DNA of 64,000 nt from Antedon mediterranea. Its lineage: Eukaryota > Echinodermata > Crinoidea > Comatulida > Antedonidae. This document shows, piece after piece, positions 1 through 11,172 of this stretch. A program made the position numbers and the translations under genes. The DNA lies in contig NC_092680.1 in the NCBI RefSeq assembly GCF_964355755.1, positions 21,431,001 to 21,495,000 on the forward strand, read 5' to 3'. Below the pieces are notes generated by a model, which was not told the DNA's origin, ran no database searches, and saw only the letters and a program-made list of their open reading frames with translations. Each line of letters begins with the position of its first letter. Position 1 is the first letter of the stretch.

Positions 1-930
1 TCTAAAAATAGAAAGACTATGTGATGCTGTTTACGGTATCTAAAAATAGAAAGACGCGATGCTGTTTACGGTATCTAAAAATAGAAAGATGTGATGCTGT
101 TTACGGTATCTAAAAATAGAAAGACGTGATGCTGTTTACGGTATCTAAAAATAGAAAGACTATGTGATGCTGTTTACGGTATCTAAAAAGAGAAAGACGT
201 GATGATGTTTACGGTATCTAAAAATAGAAAGACGTGATGCTGTTTACGGTATCTAAAAATAGAAAGACGCGATGCTGTTTACGGTATCTAAAATAGAAAG
301 ACGTGATGCTGTTTACGGTATCTAAAAATAGAAAGACGCGATGCTGTTTACGGTATCTAAAAATAGAAAGACGTGATGCTGTTTACGGTATCTAAAAATA
401 GAAAGACGCGATGTTTTTTACGGTATCTAAAAATAGAAAGACTATGTGATGCTGTTTACGGTATCTAAAAATAGAAAAACGCGATGCTGTTTGCGGTATC
501 CAAAAATAGAAAGACGCGATGCTGTTACGGTATCTAAAAATAGAAAGATGCGATGCTGTTTACGGTATCCAAAAATAGAAAAACGCGATGCTGTTTGCGG
601 TATCCAAAAATAGAAAGACGCGATGCTGTTACGGTATTTAAAAATAGAAAGATGCGATGCTGTTTACGGTATCCAAAAATAGAAAGACGCGATGCTGTTA
701 CGGTATCTAAAAATAGAAAGATGCGATGCTGTTTACGGTATCTAAAAATAGAAAGACGCGATGCTGTTACGGTATCTAAAAATAGAAAGATGCGATGCTG
801 TTTACGGTATCCAAAAATAGAAAGATGCGATGCTGTTTACGGTATCTAAAAATAGAAAGATGCGATGCTGTTTACGGTATCTAAAAATAGAAAGACGTGA
901 TGCTGTTTACAGTATCTAAAAATAGAAGAC
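1..930. repeat. 35-bp tandem satellite, about 26 copies
   Basis: The unit begins TCTAAAAATAGAAAGACGCG and ends GCTGTTTACGGTA. The array is cut by the window's left edge, so its true length is unknown. Some units carry a 3-base insertion (GACTATGTGATG), and some lack one T in the GCTGTTTACGG part (34 bp). From about 480 to 800 the 35-bp and 34-bp forms alternate, giving a 69-bp dimer. Because 69 is divisible by three, a 98-codon open frame (553-849) runs through it. That frame is a repeat artefact, not a gene. Confidence 0.97.
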
Positions 931-1349
931 TATAAAAAAAATAATGTTGTTGATGACGTCCACGGTAAGTGATACAATATTAATGTCACTGATGTGGGTG
1001 GTGTCAACAAAACTCTCTGACCTTGCCTGGCCCTGATCGCTTAATCACGGTCAATTATTACTACGTGTTACCTGAAAGGGTCACAAAGGGGTGAGTGTTA
1101 CCTTGGACAAGAACTTGAAATAGCCTCGGTGGTGAAGGTGCCAATAAGGCTAGAAACAGACCAGCCAGTAGCAAAGCGTGGTTTAACGACCGCGAGGTCA
1201 CCATTCATACCAGCAGACATGTCATATTGCACTTCCTCTACCCACCTTATACCTGATCCGTATGCTGATCGGTAATTCTAAATTCTTCAAAGTCATGTCC
1301 TATTATTGACCTCTTTCTAGGGTCAATATTAAACCTTATTTTTTAGGAC

Positions 1350-1372
1350 AATAATATATATATATATATATA
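1350..1372. repeat. TA dinucleotide microsatellite
   Basis: An uninterrupted run of alternating A and T follows an A/T-rich lead-in. Confidence 0.9.
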
Positions 1373-2199
1373 TTTGATATTTCACATTTGACTGCCTATA
1401 GTATAGTATAGTAGAGTAGATAAAAATGATCGGAATACGCCTAGAGCGACTACGATCGTTTACGTAATTTTAATAAAGACGTTAATTTTGACCGTTTCCT
1501 ATCTTCATTCAAAGAAATCAGTCAATACGAAGTTATTATATTATATATTTTACTTTTGATATAGATATTATTAGACTATTTATATAAAACATAGCATACA
1601 ATGGCGGAAAACAGGTCATATGCACCTGTGTGTTTATAAGAACTTACTTACTTAACTTACTTTAGGGCCTAGAGTTGTTTTTAAGATAGTATCAGCGGTT
1701 AACCTAAATGGAAGGAAGGAAACAGTAAGATAACTGGCCTTCAAAACTATATATTAAAGTGGGACTTGAGTGCCATGTACACCTTTTAGGCCTAGCCCTG
1801 ATTATGAAAGGTGCTTCGAACGTGCTGACGGTCCCGACTAATCATTTCCTGAATTATGACATCGGGTGATTACGAGCTATTAACAGCCGCTCCCCGGAAT
1901 ATAAGATTATGACAAAAACAAACCCTAACGTTCCACGAATCATGTTCTTGGCAGCTAGCTCTTTTAAATATTAATAATGCATAAGTTCCTCCTCCTCCTC
2001 CTACGACGCTAACGTAGATCGCAACAAACATGCATACATTCGCCTGCGGCACATGATCCCGAAGGCGGCACAAACATGACGCGATCGTTTGAACCCTGAT
2101 AAAATAGAGTACATACGCGCACCGTACCTCGTATCATGCAACGTAATGACAAACGTAACGCTTGTTAAATTGTATAAATATTTATTGTTTGATTTCAAA

Positions 2200-2340
2200 A
2201 TGTATTTTAAGTTGAGAGGTCAACAAATAATCTTGGTCCTCTCTGCATGGTGGTTGTCATAATTCTTTGTATTTCTTTTCTTTTTTATTGTATGTATATG
2301 TTTCAATAGTTTTTCTGAAATTGAATTGGATTGAATTGAT
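2200..2340 (+). mobile_element. Possible LINE 3' UTR and tail
   Basis: A T-rich segment ends in TTGAATTGGATTGAATTG, a short GAATT-type repeat. CR1/jockey-like non-LTR elements typically end in short tandem repeats of this kind instead of poly(A), and the LINE at 39.9-40.6 kb ends similarly in ATTGAATGAA. No coding region remains upstream. This is inference from the tail only. Confidence 0.3.
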
Positions 2341-3779
2341 GCGACGGGAAGTTCCAGAGATATCTGAAATAAGCAACACAAGTAAACCACTATGGAGAGT
2401 AATCAACACTGACTAATTAACAATCACCCAACTTGACATTGGCATAATTGTTTATTCTGTACAAGACAGCGCCTGGATGTAATTCAAAGTAATAGACAAC
2501 ACGTGATTATCAAACTTCAGTCCAATTGGTCCCCTGTAAAGTCCGTGGCCTCACAGACTTTGATTCAATGGGTTTAGCAACCTGTTTAGGGTCAGGTCAC
2601 AAACGGGGGTCTTAATTAGATTGTAATTATTTTCTTCCAAAACAGTTCATTTATTGGCCATAATTAAGTCAATTTTAAATGAAAAAAGTATATGAAATGT
2701 TATTTGACCTACACGCGTTTTACTATCCCCCTATAGCATTCTATAAATGGCACACAAGTTGTGTATGGAAAACGTATATTATCATTGGTAACAGAATTTT
2801 CCATTTTCAACACGAAAGGGGAAATAAGTGGAAAGAAGGTACCAATATAGAAAAGTATTAAAAAGCCAGATATTAAAATCACTTATAGTCTCGATTACAA
2901 GTCTAATTTCCAAAAGTAACCAATTTTATGACAATCATAATAGTCACAATAAGGCCTATAGTAATATGATGCTTATTCATCACAAATATTGTCACCAATT
3001 GTATATATCCAATGACAATTACACAATACTATAACAATTCTACATTCCTGATATTTAATATCACAAAGGTCGCTTATTATTCGTTTTGGTGACAATATCA
3101 ATAGTTTCTAAACTATTAACCCGACGGCCGGAAACCAAAATCAATAACGATTAACTAAAAATGGAATAAAAAGTACAGTGTCTGAAATAAATAGCCTTAA
3201 TGTGTTAGTGCATAACGGATATACAAAAAGTGCAATGTCAAAATTAGAGCATTCGTCTTTTGACGATCAGATCGGAAGTGTGGGTAATTTAATAGTGGCA
3301 GCAGTTTATCATTGTTTCTGTTTTGATCGTCGCCATTCCTGTTTTCTTAACACTGTCGTACTGTCATCAGTCGTGTCTCTATCAACCGGTCCACTGCCTC
3401 TCTCGTCCCAATAGAGACCCGATTTGATTAATCTCAGACTGATGAATTGGAATACTATAAACTGTTGATGAGAAAAACTTCCTTAATGGGTTGTTGTAAC
3501 TGGGATGAAGTCTGGAAAAGTGACCTAATTTAGCCCACAAATATAGCGATGACACAAACGCAGCGTGTGGGATGTATTTTTAAAATTTAATTTTGTTTCT
3601 TTATAAATGATTAACTAGAAACGTCAGGTAAAGGAATCAAAGAACAAATTGAAGGTCTCCGGCGGCACACACGTTACCTGTTGTATTTATCAATAAACAC
3701 TTGTTCTATTGATTAGCAAGGTTGGCGGAAATGTGACTTCATATTTTGGAAATATTTTGTTATGAAATTCATGACGAGG

Positions 3780-4160
3780 AGGATGGATGTGTTGTTAAGG
3801 ATGAAAATGATAATAGATGACAATGATAATCGATGACAATGACAATGATGACAATAACTATGGTAATAATCGATGAAAATGATGACAATGGTAATCGATG
3901 ACAATGATGACACTGGTAATTGATGACAATGATGACAATGACGATGATGATAACAATGATAATCGATGACAATGATAACAATGATAATCGATGACAATGA
4001 TGACAATGGTAATTGATGACAATGACAATGATGATAATGATGATAATTATAAAAATGGTAATCGAAGACAATGATAACAATGATAATTGATGACAATGAT
4101 GACAATAATAATCGATGACAATGGTAATCGATGACAATGGTAATCGATGAAAATAATAGC
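3780..4160. repeat. GATGACAAT-type short tandem satellite
   Basis: This is a degenerate array of ATCGATGACAATGATGACAATGG-like blocks built from GAT, GAC and AAT triplets. The minus strand is free of stops over long distances and encodes Ser/His/Ile/Val-rich strings (frames of 99-139 codons between 3713 and 4346). These frames overlap each other in different registers and are low-complexity artefacts. Confidence 0.95.
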
Positions 4161-4224
4161 TGAAACGAATTTCTGTAGATGATGACAACGATGGAAATAA
4201 TTATTTAATAGCCCTACGTACTGG

Positions 4225-4379
4225 AATGATTTTAAATGGGAGGGACGCGACAAATACACATTCAGTGTTTTGTAGGTTTGACTGTCTGACCGAGAAACAA
4301 ATCTATATGTATGCACCATCGAAATCGTATAACAGTGGATTATCACATATCAGTAGTTTTACAATGTTGTTACAGTGTT
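4225..4379 (+). repeat. 155-bp direct repeat, copy 1
   Basis: The segment runs from AATGATTTTAAATGGGAGGG to TTACAGTGTT. It recurs at 4918-5073 with only a few differences, including one added A after GACGCGACAAA. Each copy is preceded by GATGACAAT satellite, which suggests that a satellite-plus-block unit was duplicated. Confidence 0.95.
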
Positions 4380-4380
4380 A

Positions 4381-4440
4381 CAGTAATCGATGACAATGAT
4401 GACAATGGTAATTGATGACAATGATGACAATGACGATGAT
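4381..4440. repeat. GATGACAAT satellite, second block
   Basis: This is the same satellite as at 3780-4160. It resumes directly after the first 155-bp repeat and is interrupted at its right end by a tRNA-derived SINE. Confidence 0.9.
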
Positions 4441-4803
4441 GATAGCCGAGCGGTTAAGACAGTGGAACCGTAATTACGTAGCCATAACATCGGCAAGGTT
4501 TCGAGGCTCACTCGCTCCATGGTTCTGGTGGTAGAACGAGTCTTCTTGGATAAGGACTATAAACCGTAGGTCCAGTGTACACATAGCTCATGTGCACTTT
4601 AAAGAACCTAGTACATCTTTCGAGACGAGTAGGGGGTTACCCCGGTGTACTAGTCCACACAAACACAGCCACTGTAACACAGCCACTGTGCAAATTGGGA
4701 CTGGACCGTTTTAGAGGTGTTTACCACCTGTTGGTCCAGATCCTTCACTAACTGAGTTAGTGAGAAGTCGAATAAATAAAAATAAAAATAAAAAAATAAA
4801 ATA
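4441..4803 (+). mobile_element. tRNA-derived SINE, near full length
   Basis: The head contains a pol III A-box-like TAGCCGAGCGGTTAAG (about 4444-4459) and a B-box-like GGTTTCGAGGCTC (about 4498-4510, one extra T), as expected for a Leu/Ser-tRNA-derived promoter. A central core (4604-4652) contains CGAGACGAGTAGGGGGTTAC and recurs in two other elements in this window. The 3' region can fold (ACCACCTGTTGGTCC, then AACTGAGTTAGTG) and ends in an AAATA-rich tail at 4771-4803. Satellite sequence flanks it on both sides, so it probably inserted into the array. SINEs encode no protein and depend on a LINE reverse transcriptase. Confidence 0.82.
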
Positions 4804-4916
4804 ACAATGATAATCGATGAAAATGATAACAATGATAATCGATGACAATGATGACAATGGTAATTGATGACAATGACAATGATGATAATGATGATAATTA
4901 TAACAATGGTAATAAT
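4804..4916. repeat. GATGACAAT satellite, third block
   Basis: The satellite resumes directly after the SINE's A-rich tail, which supports insertion of the SINE into a pre-existing array. Confidence 0.9.
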
Positions 4917-4917
4917 T

Positions 4918-5073
4918 AATGATTTTAAATGGGAGGGACGCGACAAAATACACATTCAGTGTTTTGTAGGTTTGACTGTCTGACCGAGAAACAAATGTAT
5001 ATGCATGCACCATCGAAATCGTATAACAGTGGATTATCACATATCAGTAGTTTTACAATGTTGTTACAGTGTT
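4918..5073 (+). repeat. 155-bp direct repeat, copy 2
   Basis: Near-identical to 4225-4379. Differences include one inserted A and a few substitutions (for example ATGTATATGCATGC against CTATATGTATGC). The sequence diverges after TTACAGTGTT. Confidence 0.95.
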
Positions 5074-5180
5074 GTTTAATCTTGTCTTGTTGCCGACAAA
5101 CAAAGATTAATTTAACCTTGTAAATTATACCGATGCATTCCTAACATTATGTTACTATCCTTTCTAACTTATTTTACGGT

Positions 5181-5240
5181 AATACAGATTAACATGAATT
5201 AATACAGATTAACATGAATTAATACAGATTAACATGAATT
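5181..5240. repeat. 20-bp tandem repeat, 3 copies
   Basis: Three perfect copies of AATACAGATTAACATGAATT. Confidence 0.97.
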
Positions 5241-7424
5241 CATTGCCAGTGGAGACTATTTTTAGCATCTGCCTATAGAACGCCCAGACTGTTAAAACCG
5301 GTGATCGCACTCTAATGATTAGATATTTCAAGCGATATGAAATAAAAGGTGTAGATATATATCGATCATTAGTAAAACGCAACCAGTGTAACGAAGTTAC
5401 AATTGCGGTTTGGGAATCAGATCATTGCTGAGACACGACTCCTGAGAAAAATCAAATTGATCGGATCGCAGGCTCCTGATTTTGTAACATTATCCTACTT
5501 ATTCTCCGGATTAGAGCAGGGTTTCGGTCGCCTCCCTCCGTGACTCACTGGAGGGTGAGAATGGCCCTCGAGGCCTAGCAAATATACTAAAATAGTTTGG
5601 GATTTTAAACGACCTATAATCTTTCCCACAAGCACGACATGCAAGATGCAGATCCGATATCAATCAGCCAAAGAATATCAACAAATTACACCTATTTATG
5701 GTTTGTGTATAATAAGTATCAATTGCAAATTTTGCTCAATGACAAATATGACTCATACAAAAAAATATACAGTCAAATGTTTATCCTTATCACATCTTTT
5801 CTGTGCGGAAAAGTTGCTTTTAGTGTTGTTGAAAGTGCGGCGTGTGTGTATTTGGTGGAACCCATAACATATTTGGTGTGGAGGGAACCAACCCTTGGGT
5901 AGAAAAATAACTTGAATCGATTGATAAAACTTCCAGTTTACAAAATCAAAGGCACTTTTTCTTTCCTGTAATAACTATATTATTTTATTTTCTTTGAGGC
6001 TCATTACGGTAATATACTGAATCATGACCTTCCTGCGAGAGGCGGGTATTTCCCCTTCATTATGACGTCATCCGCGATATTATGATGTCATACAAAAGTC
6101 TTGTTAATCTCTCTGATCCAATCAAGCTAAACATTGATTAATGAAAGGCATGGGTTTTAAGTGACATTGACAATAGTCTTGTAAACAATATGGATATTCA
6201 ATTTGCGAGTAGACAGCGCAATTCCACGTCCTGTTGGTTTGCTTGTGTGTCAAAACATATGACAGTGACAATTCTTGTTGAATAACGAGTGTTGATATAT
6301 TAGCAGCACCTGTGCACGTTACGCAACACTTTACTAGCACACTTCACGCCGTATTCGCAAAATGTCAAAATGTTGACACATGTCCGTCACCGTCACAAAA
6401 TACATAATAAATAAAATAGAATGATATGGAGGATAAGCCTATGATAATCATTTGGTACATCTTACTTACAACAGGAAATAAATTAGCCTCTCAAATTATG
6501 TGTGAACGATGTTAGTGAGAAATAGGCTTCAGAAGACGAAACGATTGCGTAACGTGATTAGTCGATGAATTTCTGGCTGGGTAATGGGTTAAAATACAGA
6601 TGTAACGATATTGAATATGTGACGACCATGAGAGGAAGTATAATTAATGATGGAAGAAGGATGAATGAATGATTGACTTGTTGATAGAGGAATAATTGAA
6701 TGAATGAACGACATCGACGGATTGCGCTCGAGTAAATGGACATGCATTTTATATACTGAATGGATTGATGGATAAACAAATGAATGAATGCGCGACATCG
6801 ATGCATTCTTTCCCCGAATATACGATTGCTACTGATCGTTCTGTAATTGTCACGTTCAAAATGATGTGTAAACGCATCTTTAAAATGGAGAATGAACGTG
6901 ATTCAGGGTAATAATCCTGCCGTGTTCTCCTTGATTCGTGGGGCCATGAAGGCCGGTAGTACTAAAAACTACACCTTCGGGATACTGTAACCAAAGAAGT
7001 GCAGCTAATCGTCTGAGACCCGCCAACAATCTAAAGAATAATACATGTAAGTATTAATGGGATTCATATTAATACAATCCCCTAGACGGATGACTCACAG
7101 CAATTATTTAGAATTCTAAAAATAACACAACTTTAACACAGGTTTATAATAGATTATTCTGAATACAACAGTTGTAACATTACCGTTAGAAGCTTGTTTC
7201 TTACACCATGGGGCTTACCGCGCTTCTACCGGACAAACTGTGACCAGACCAGGACATGACTACCAGCTTATTACTAACCACTACTACAGGTGAAATAAAG
7301 TTCACGCACTATGTTTCCACGGCCGCCGGATATACTAGACAGTCCCTGTATGGCATGGGGTCTTTGCGAAATATTAAGTTTGTCTGCAGTTACTAATCTT
7401 AATGCGATTATGAAACAGGAATTA
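5241..7424. other. AT-rich non-coding stretch
   Basis: No supported gene. Open frames up to 87 codons (5639-5902) have no recognisable motif. GAATGAATGA-rich patches at about 6660-6800 include an imperfect direct repeat of AATGAATGAACGACATCGA, and explain the 6558-6806 minus-strand frames. Confidence 0.7.
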
Positions 7425-7790
7425 TTTATTTTATTTATTTATTTATTCTTTATACTGAGAAGGAGGAGTTGAGTTGTCGCTTGGTGGTTATGATGCTTGG
7501 CTACCCCTCCAAGGGTCCCGTCACATGTCAGGATTTTTTCTAAGGACAAAATTACAACTCCCCTCCCAAAGACTTTGTTTATGTAGAGCATCTTGTGTAT
7601 GTTTGTCTTGTGAACCTCTGAGGGTCCCTGATCAGCAATTGCTGAATAGATCACCCCCATTAAATATGGTAAAAAAAAACAACTTTGAGAAGTAAACTGT
7701 TCTCACACAGCGTGTACTAGAGTACACTGGAGTAACCCCCTACTCGTCTCGAAGGCCTAGATGAGCAAACACTAGGCTCACCCTCTGAAC
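7425..7790 (-). mobile_element. SINE, minus strand, 5'-truncated
   Basis: Read on the minus strand, it contains the same core as the 4.4-kb SINE (7717-7772; CTTCGAGACGAGTAGGGGGT). It then has an unrelated 3' body and ends in an AATAAATAAATAAAATAAAT tail (plus-strand 7425-7450). The tRNA-like head is not recognisable beyond 7790, so it is 5'-truncated or decayed. The 73-codon frames at 7439-7695 lie inside it and are not genes. Confidence 0.65.
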
Positions 7791-7902
7791 TCATCAAAAT
7801 CTTGGATACAAACAATTCAATCAAATCAACGAATTGAGAGCAATATTTAATAAAATCATTCTTTAATGAATTGGATTCCAGGTTGAACGTTCTTTTAACG
7901 AT

Positions 7903-8236
7903 AAAATGAGGGACCATTAATATATGCTAGAATATGAATTGTGTTAAGAAATAATTAATATGCTACAATATGAATTATGTTAAGAAATGTATAGGCCTAG
8001 GCCTTTGCTAAAATGATTATGTTAAGAAATGAATATGCTAGAATATGAATTGTGTTAAGAAATGAATATGTTTAGGAAAATGAATAGGCCTACGCTAAGT
8101 GAATGTGTTAAGACATTTATGTTAAGTTATGAATATTATGAATGAATATATATTATATTTTTAGTAATAAAAAAAAAATGAGGGACCACTCGCCACTGCA
8201 TTCACGATACAATGAGGGACCACTCGCCACTGCATT
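7903..8236. repeat. Degenerate tandem repeats
   Basis: Two patterns. From 7917 to about 8145 a diverged unit of about 35-45 bp, ATATGCTAGAATATGAATTG followed by TGTTAAGAAATGA, repeats at least four times, with some units carrying TAGGCCTA. From 8178 to 8236, AATGAGGGACCACTCGCCAC followed by TGCATT occurs twice, with a partial third occurrence at 7905. Confidence 0.85.
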
Positions 8237-9215
8237 TATTTCTTATTTATCTAGGCCGCGCTTATATCATTATTCATCATTTTTGTTTATTTTGGTTTTT
8301 CAACAATAATAAAAGATGTTGATTGTATGTGTGGTGAACCATTCAAGGTCGAGTCCTAACAACTTATGTTTGATTTTAACTATTATTGATTCAAAATCTC
8401 AGCTCCTTGGCTCCAATCACGCTCAACTGTACACTAACGCCCTGTTATTCTTGTTTTTAAAAACGTGTTTAAATTTGTCGGCACTGTATTTGTATCGAAC
8501 GTGTCCGTGTTTAGGTCAGAAATAGGCAAACACATGGACAGACATAAGTCTAGGCGTTCGGTCGTCAGTCTGATTGGAATACATTTTGATGAAAATTATC
8601 TAGACTATTATTTACTTTATTTTTGTCAAAAGAGGCGACTTTGTGATTCATATATACATAGATATGTTTAAGTGAATATCTATCTATAGTATCTTCTGTT
8701 TCATGTTATGTATTTATGTCGCTCGGCGACTAAGCCAGGCTCCTGGAGGGAAATATTAATAAAATGTATTTAAAAATTACAACAACATCATCTTTTATCT
8801 TGATAGCGTCAATAATTGTTAATAATTATCAGTGCCTTCATTGCGAATTTTTTATGTCATCAAAATAGTCCCATAATCACAGAAACGATAATTATAAACA
8901 AATTATAATTAAAACAATAGACCTATAGACAATAACTCATTTTATTTACAATATCGATACGTTACGATTTATTTTCAAACCAAACTGCTTATACAATTAT
9001 TGTTTTTTTTTCTTTTAAATAATAACATTTATTCAACATCAACAGACAGTTTACATTTGTTATGGTCAAGACACACAGAAGCCAAAGTGGCTGGTCTTTG
9101 TAGTCCCTAAGCATAAACATAAAACATAGGCGGACGCATTACAATTGTACACAAATTGTTTATAAAATTATTACTCGCATCACGCCAACTACGAAAGGTG
9201 GTGTGTTGTTTAATG
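8237..9215. other. Non-coding; possible 3'-UTR-like element near 8690-8775
   Basis: Two overlapping frames (8316-8525 and 8465-8671) have no recognisable domain. At 8716-8765 a compact structured segment (GTCGCTCGGCGAC can pair as a short stem, then CCAGGCTCCTGG) is followed by AATAAAATG. This resembles a LINE or transcript 3' end, but no coding part precedes it that I can recognise. Nothing else is seen. Confidence 0.4.
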
Positions 9216-9858
9216 AGAAGGTACACGATAATACCATTACATTAGTAGGCCTATGACATGGTTTATTAAGGGTAAAGAATTAAGGTACACGATAATACTA
9301 TTACATTAGTAGGCCTATGACATGGTTTAGGAAGGGTAAAGAATTAAGGTACACGATAATACCATTACATTAGTAGGCCTATGACATGGTTTAGGAAGGG
9401 TAAAGAATTAAGGTACGCGATAATACTATTACATTAGTAGGCCTATGACATGGTTTAGGAAGGGTAAATAATTAAGGTACACGATAATACCATTACATTA
9501 GTAGGCCTATGACATGGTTTAGGAAGGGTAAAGAATTAAGGTACACGACAATACCATTACATTAGTAGGCCTATGACATGGTTTAGGAAGGGTGAAGAAT
9601 TAAGGTACACGATAATACCATTACATTAGTAGGCCTATGACCAGGTTTAGGAAGGGCAAAGAATTAAGGTACACGATAATACCATTACATTAGTAGGCCT
9701 ATAACATGGTTTAGGAAGAGTAAAGAATTAAGGTACACATCATTACATTAGTAGGCCTATGACATGGTTTAGGAAGGGTAAAGAATTAAGGTAGGCCTAC
9801 ACGATAATACCATTACATTAGTTAGGCCTATATGGTTTGGAAGGGCAAAGACCCCCTA
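9216..9858. repeat. 64-bp tandem array, about 10 copies
   Basis: Units start at 9221, 9285, 9349, 9413, 9477, 9541, 9605, 9669 and 9733, with a last degenerate one from about 9793. Each has GTACACGATAATACCATTAC, then ATTAGTAGGCCTATGACATG, then GTTTAGGAAGGGTAAAGAAT. The ninth unit is shortened by deletion near its start, and the tenth has an insertion carrying an extra GTAGGCCTAC. The TAGGCCTA palindrome is in nearly every unit. Confidence 0.97.
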
Positions 9859-11076
9859 AAGTACACGCGATCGATCATAGTCAATCCAAGGTCAACAACG
9901 CTTACTAAAATCAACTCAGATGTAATTACATGATCGTGCCAAGGCCACCACAACTATCTTTAATTCTGCGAATTGAAATTCGATAAATGACTAAAAAGAA
10001 GTGTAATATTTGTCACTTCAGTGAGATGCCGTGGTTTCGTGTTCGTGCTTCGAGGAGGAGAACATCTATAAACATTTCTCCTATAAACATGAATCATTCC
10101 GTAAACTAAATCATATTATTTGATTTAATGCCGAATGTTTCGCTAACTCCAATATATCTCATCGCTTCTTTTTTTCACGTCACGTATCATAATACGTATT
10201 GTCGATCTGTTACCATTGATGAACACTAAACACTTTAAAATGTCTAAGAATGGTGTACATGATTTGTTTCAACACATTGGATGAGGCCTCTAGTAGGCAC
10301 CGTTACACAGTACCTCATGGCGCATTAGTTTTGATAAATAATTAGACTACCGTATAGGTATTTCATTGCATGATTCTGAAATAAGGTGACTGGGCATTAA
10401 AAAATCAACAATTTACGAAAACAAGCTTTATTAGAAAAATTCAGACTCCCGTAAGGGTTACGCCTTATAGCCATGTATACTAAAAATGCCAACAAACGAG
10501 TTATCAATATTACCAGCATTACAAATATTGTAGCCTACTATTACTCTTTATGACAAAGGTCATTCGCACCCATTGACCTCGAGCACCCCGATTTTCTCTA
10601 GTATTAAAATTATTTAAAAATATAAGGTGTGTGACTTACAGGTTGTTGAAGGTAGGCCACTGTGTACAGGCGTAAGAGGAAGGTCAGCGGTTAGTACCAC
10701 AGGTATATTGCTACCTTTACAGGTATATTGCTACCTGTACGGTCCTTGAGCAAGAGTTCATCATAGGGGTAGACTTGTTTTAATCTGTTAGAGTGGTGAT
10801 CGACTTCCGATGTCGGTACAATGACCGATCGACCGACCGACCGATGAATAACCCGAGAGACCGAAATCTAACATGACAGTTTGCCCTCATGTTGTCGCTT
10901 TAATTTTCACAAGTGTATGTTACAATAATGTTCATGATTCAGCTACAAATAACACCCCCCCCCCCCACCCCACCTTCCATCCTCTCTTCCTCCTCTAAGT
11001 ACTAAACCCGTAAAGTGTTTTGACATGAAGATCACATCTAAACGCATTGTGTTTTAGTACGGTTGATTTTCATTTA
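9859..11076. other. Non-coding stretch with minor simple repeats
   Basis: No supported gene. It has a 21-bp duplication (ACAGGTATATTGCTACCTTT and its neighbour, about 10708-10738), a GACC-type microsatellite (10825-10848) and a poly(C) run (10952-10966). Confidence 0.7.
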
Positions 11077-11077
11077 T

Positions 11078-11172
11078 ACGTACCCATATATGGACATTAT
11101 CATGTCCATATATGGGTACTATATCATTTTTTTTTTGTCACATAACATTTGATAGTTTAGACAGAGCTTTAT
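11078..11172. mobile_element. MITE family A fragment with perfect hairpin
   Basis: Contains a perfect 18-bp inverted repeat, GTACCCATATATGGACAT, with a 4-nt loop (11080-11119). The segment then runs to a right terminus GATAGTTTAGACAGAGCTTTA, cut here by a TA. The right terminus matches the complete family A copies at 47.57 and 54.88 kb. The left terminus is not seen. Confidence 0.7.

Larger units (their letters stand above)
931..3770. other. AT-rich non-coding stretch with no supported gene
   Basis: Short open frames on both strands (largest 78 codons, 3178-3414) show no recognisable domain. A TA microsatellite lies at about 1350-1372 and a short CTC-rich tract near 1987-2001. A possible LINE 3' tail at 2200-2340 is listed separately. 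Otherwise I see nothing here. Confidence 0.75.

Noticed and set aside
1044-1275. Stop-free stretch of about 75 codons on the plus strand in a GC-richer patch
   Set aside because: No start at a sensible place, no recognisable domain, and the length is expected by chance.
3713-5040. Minus-strand frames of 99-139 codons rich in Ser, His, Ile and Val
   Set aside because: They read the GATGACAAT satellite in several registers at once, so they are low-complexity artefacts.
8316-8671. Two overlapping frames of 68-69 codons before an AATAAA-containing segment
   Set aside because: No recognisable domain in either register. The 3'-end-like segment alone does not make a gene.
9216-9858. CRISPR array
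   Set aside because: Whole 64-bp units are repeated with no unique spacers. The same holds for the 37-bp, 49-bp and 70-bp arrays.
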